Positions 7,264 through 8,797 of a stretch of DNA of 8,797 nt are shown here, in pieces. Numbering within the stretch: position 1 is the stretch's first letter; every line of letters starts with the position of its first letter. The stretch is from Anaerolineales bacterium (GTDB lineage Bacteria; Chloroflexota; Anaerolineae; Anaerolineales; Villigracilaceae): assembly GCA_025938055.1 (NCBI GenBank), contig JAICQC010000186.1, forward strand, positions 1 through 8,797, read 5' to 3'. Position numbers and translations under genes: made by a program. The notes beneath the pieces are model-generated. The model had not been told where the DNA came from. It saw only the letters and a program-made list of their open reading frames with translations, and made no database searches.

Positions 7264-7272
7264 TGCTAAAAT
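7264..7272 (+). promoter_or_regulatory. extended -10 promoter for a leaderless transcript
   Basis: TGCTAAAAT is an extended -10 (TGn followed by TAAAAT at 7267-7272). A poor -35 candidate TTGCTT lies at 7246-7251 with a 15-nt spacer. The -10 ends 7 nt before ATG 7280, so transcription would start at or next to the A of the start codon. There is no usable ribosome binding site before that ATG, which agrees with leaderless initiation. Confidence 0.5.
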
Positions 7273-7279
7273 ACAGGCA

Positions 7280-7699
7280 ATGAAAGCCGTACTCCCCAAA
7301 CCCGTTCATGCATCCTATCGAAGACATCGCCAGCAGCGGACCGTGCAGATCCTCCTGCCGATCGTACTGGCGGCGCTTGTTTTCCTTGTGATGGTGGTCC
7401 TGATCAACATCGCCACCTTTCGCGATAACGGCGATGTGGCGCGCTGGGCGGCGGTCTCCACCATCTGGATCGCCATCCCGATCTGCGTGATGGGATTTGT
7501 TTTTCTGGTATTGTTCGGCGGACTGGTCTATTTGATGGGACGTCTGCTCGGCATTGTTCCTACCTATACAGGCAAGGCGCAGGATTTCGTGCATAAGCTT
7601 GGCATCCGCATCCGCCGCGCCGCGGATATGACGGTGAAACCAATCATCTATCTTGATGGGGTTGGCGCGACCCTCAAAGCATTATTAGGAAGGAAATAG
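7280..7699 (+). CDS. two-helix membrane protein of unknown function
   Basis: I do not recognise a named family for this 139-aa protein. It has a basic N-terminus (RRHRQQR at 14-20), a first transmembrane helix (about 22-46), a short polar loop (FRDNGDVAR, 48-56), a second transmembrane helix (about 62-90), and a C-terminal cytoplasmic-type segment with RIRR (110-113) that reads like an amphipathic helix. Positive charges flank both helices on the same side, so both termini are predicted inside the cell. I chose ATG 7280 because the promoter-like sequence ends just before it and the hydrophobic architecture begins after it. The frame is open back to ATG 7094, but that codon lies inside the post-ftsZ hairpin and the extra 62 residues look like translated noncoding sequence. 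The next gene starts 3 nt after the stop, so the two are probably cotranscribed. Confidence 0.75.
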   Translation: MKAVLPKPVHASYRRHRQQRTVQILLPIVLAALVFLVMVVLINIATFRDNGDVARWAAVSTIWIAIPICVMGFVFLVLFGGLVYLMGRLLGIVPTYTGKAQDFVHKLGIRIRRAADMTVKPIIYLDGVGATLKALLGRK

Positions 7700-7702
7700 A
7701 TT

Positions 7703-7903
7703 ATGAATAACAGAGTTTTGCTCTTTGGCGCCCTGATCGGCGCCGCAACAGGAATCGTAGCTGCCATGATGCTCCAGCGCCGCGCAGAACGGACCGGGAG
7801 CGAGGTCAGCCTTTCCGCCGGGGAAGGGATTCAGATCGGCGTGATGGTGATGGGACTGCTGCGCGCCGTTGCCGGGCTGGCGGATAGAGAAGATAATAAG
7901 TAA
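7703..7903 (+). CDS. small glycine-rich membrane protein
   Basis: This 66-aa protein has a hydrophobic N-terminal helix with small residues (about 5-24, FGALIGAATGIVAAMML within it), a basic turn QRRAER (25-30), and a second weaker hydrophobic stretch (about 43-60). The Gly/Ala-patterned first helix followed by basic residues loosely recalls YtxH-like small membrane proteins, but the resemblance is too general for a family call. AGGAAGG at 7687-7693, inside the end of the upstream gene, is a good ribosome binding site 9 nt before the ATG. The 3-nt gap to the preceding stop indicates one operon, and the two products may act together at the membrane. Confidence 0.7.
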   Translation: MNNRVLLFGALIGAATGIVAAMMLQRRAERTGSEVSLSAGEGIQIGVMVMGLLRAVAGLADREDNK

Positions 7904-7919
7904 GTCAATCAATTAATCT

Positions 7920-7928
7920 TGGTATAAA
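7920..7928 (+). promoter_or_regulatory. possible extended -10 element
   Basis: TGGTATAAA matches the TGn plus TATAAT-like pattern of an extended -10. No -35 is evident 15-18 nt upstream. A start near 7935 would put the following hairpin at the very 5' end of the message for the gene at 8015. An AT-rich tract can produce such a match by chance. Confidence 0.25.
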
Positions 7929-7931
7929 ACA

Positions 7932-7956
7932 AGGGACACGATATGATCGTGTCCCT
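7932..7956 (+). terminator. perfect 11-bp hairpin, terminator-like
   Basis: AGGGACACGAT (7932-7942) and ATCGTGTCCCT (7946-7956) form an exact stem around a 3-nt ATG loop, 28 nt after the small membrane gene. On the plus strand only a weak T-rich stretch follows (GTGGTTATT). On the minus strand the stem is followed by TGTTTTATA, a better T-run, so the element may stop transcription from both sides. It most simply ends the two-gene membrane unit. Confidence 0.65.
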
Positions 7957-8014
7957 GTGGTTATTAACTACTTTAATACTCGCTGAGACGAGAAATCAAT
8001 CTAAAAAGAATTCA

Positions 8015-8797
8015 ATGAAGATTTACAAATACTGGGCTACCGAAAGGCAAAAGATCCTGATCGACGGCGTGGAGCAGGATATTACCTGCTACGGCGGGTC
8101 AAATGTTTCTGTGGAGGAAGCCCAACTCCGAGCAAAAGAAAAAGCGGAAAAAGTAAAGCGTAAGATCAAAGGGGAAAAGCATCTCTTCGACGAGTATGAG
8201 GCGGAGATCCGTGAAGAGATTTTGCAGATCATCGATGATCATTCCGCCATCACGCGGAACCGCTACGGCGCGCAGGTGTTGAACGCCGAACGTTTGTTGA
8301 TCCTCGATATCGACAAGCCGAAATCATCCTTTGGCGATCTGTTCAAAAAGAAGGATGCCGGGCAGGATAAGCTCAGGATTTTCGAGATGGTCAGAAAGCT
8401 GGCTGCGACCTTGATGTACCAGGCGTATGGCTTCCGCATCTATGAGACGTTTCAGGGAGCACGCGTGATCGTGCTTGGCAAGGACTTCGACCCGCGCGAC
8501 CGCGAGACGAATACTATCATGAGCGAGTTCAACTGTGACAGACTGTATGTGACCCTGTGTCAGAAACAAGCTTGCTTCCGGGCGAGGTTGACGCCCAAAC
8601 CCTATCGCATGAAAATGCAGCGCTATAAGGTTCGTTTTCCGCGCGAGGGCGAGGATGCCGAACTTACCCAATGGCTGGCGGACTATGAAAGAGAGAGCCG
8701 GAACTTTAACGTTTGCAGGTTCATCGAGCAGGTTGGCGCGCGACACCACCTCGATGATGTGGTGCAGCTCCACGACGAGATCACCGGCGTAAATTTC
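8015..8797 (+). CDS. conserved-looking protein of unknown function, 3' partial
   Basis: An uninterrupted frame of 261 codons runs from ATG 8015 (MKIYKYW) off the right edge with no stop. The product is soluble, with no signal peptide or membrane helix. Residues 31-75 are a charged, Lys/Glu-rich helical region. Then come ITRNRYGAQVLNAERLLILDID (79-100, residues given by position), which ends in an hhhDhD motif at Asp98 and Asp100, then YETFQGARVIVLGKDFDP (143-160), and CFRARLTPKPYR (187-198). The pattern of these blocks feels like a widespread uncharacterised family, but I cannot give it a name. The hhhDhD block followed about 45 residues later by a G-R-containing strand loosely recalls the metal site of archaeo-eukaryotic-type primases; this is speculation. 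The ribosome binding site is poor (AAAAAGAATTCA before ATG). The gene is separated from the membrane pair by a hairpin and is probably its own unit. Confidence 0.8.
   Translation, partial: MKIYKYWATERQKILIDGVEQDITCYGGSNVSVEEAQLRAKEKAEKVKRKIKGEKHLFDEYEAEIREEILQIIDDHSAITRNRYGAQVLNAERLLILDIDKPKSSFGDLFKKKDAGQDKLRIFEMVRKLAATLMYQAYGFRIYETFQGARVIVLGKDFDPRDRETNTIMSEFNCDRLYVTLCQKQACFRARLTPKPYRMKMQRYKVRFPREGEDAELTQWLADYERESRNFNVCRFIEQVGARHHLDDVVQLHDEITGVNF

Noticed and set aside
7094..7279. Upstream extension of the 139-aa membrane protein to ATG 7094
   Set aside because: The ATG lies inside the post-ftsZ hairpin, and the 62 extra residues span both hairpins and the promoter-like sequence, so it is more likely chance open frame.
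7979..7992. CTCG / CGAG mini-hairpin before the last gene
   Set aside because: A 4-bp stem is expected by chance and has no supporting context.
8324..8773. 149-codon open frame on the minus strand
   Set aside because: The plus strand frame from 8015 is longer, uninterrupted to the window edge, and has coherent protein blocks; the minus frame is its shadow.

Overview
The window is most of a bacterial division and cell wall (dcw) cluster, all on the plus strand: murC (5' end cut off), a small charged ORF, murB, ddl, ftsQ, ftsA and ftsZ. It is followed by two small membrane-protein genes and the 5' part of a conserved-looking gene of unknown function. The gene order, the moderately GC-rich DNA, the long basic tail on FtsQ and the MurC C-terminus suggest a Chloroflexota (Anaerolineae-like) bacterium. 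That placement is inference; no rRNA or other decisive marker is present.

Layout. Positions 3-3594 hold the precursor genes: MurC adds L-Ala to UDP-MurNAc, MurB makes UDP-MurNAc by reduction, and Ddl makes the D-Ala-D-Ala dipeptide. Positions 3591-7080 hold the divisome genes: FtsQ (POTRA scaffold), FtsA (actin-like membrane tether) and FtsZ (tubulin-like ring GTPase). Spacing is tight from murB to ftsA, with an ATGA stop/start overlap between ddl and ftsQ and 12 nt between ftsQ and ftsA. This suggests one polycistronic message. The 97-nt gap before ftsZ is AT-richer and may carry an extra ftsZ promoter. ftsZ also has the clearest ribosome binding site in the cluster.

Downstream of ftsZ the organisation changes. 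A near-perfect 40-nt hairpin starts at the base after the ftsZ stop, and a second compound hairpin lies about 30 nt further on. A TGn-TAAAAT extended -10 then sits so close to the next ATG (7280) that a leaderless transcript is predicted. This transcript would carry a 139-aa two-helix membrane protein and a 66-aa glycine-rich membrane protein. A third hairpin at 7932-7956 closes that unit.

From 8015 to the end of the window an open reading frame of 261 codons runs off the edge. It encodes a soluble protein with an hhhDhD motif and a CFRARLTPKP motif that I cannot name.

The dcw genes are intact and conventional in their key motifs. I see no mobile element, CRISPR array, tRNA or rRNA. The parts least explained by known biology are the small Lys/Glu-rich ORF between murC and murB, the hairpin block after ftsZ, the leaderless membrane pair and the terminal unknown gene.
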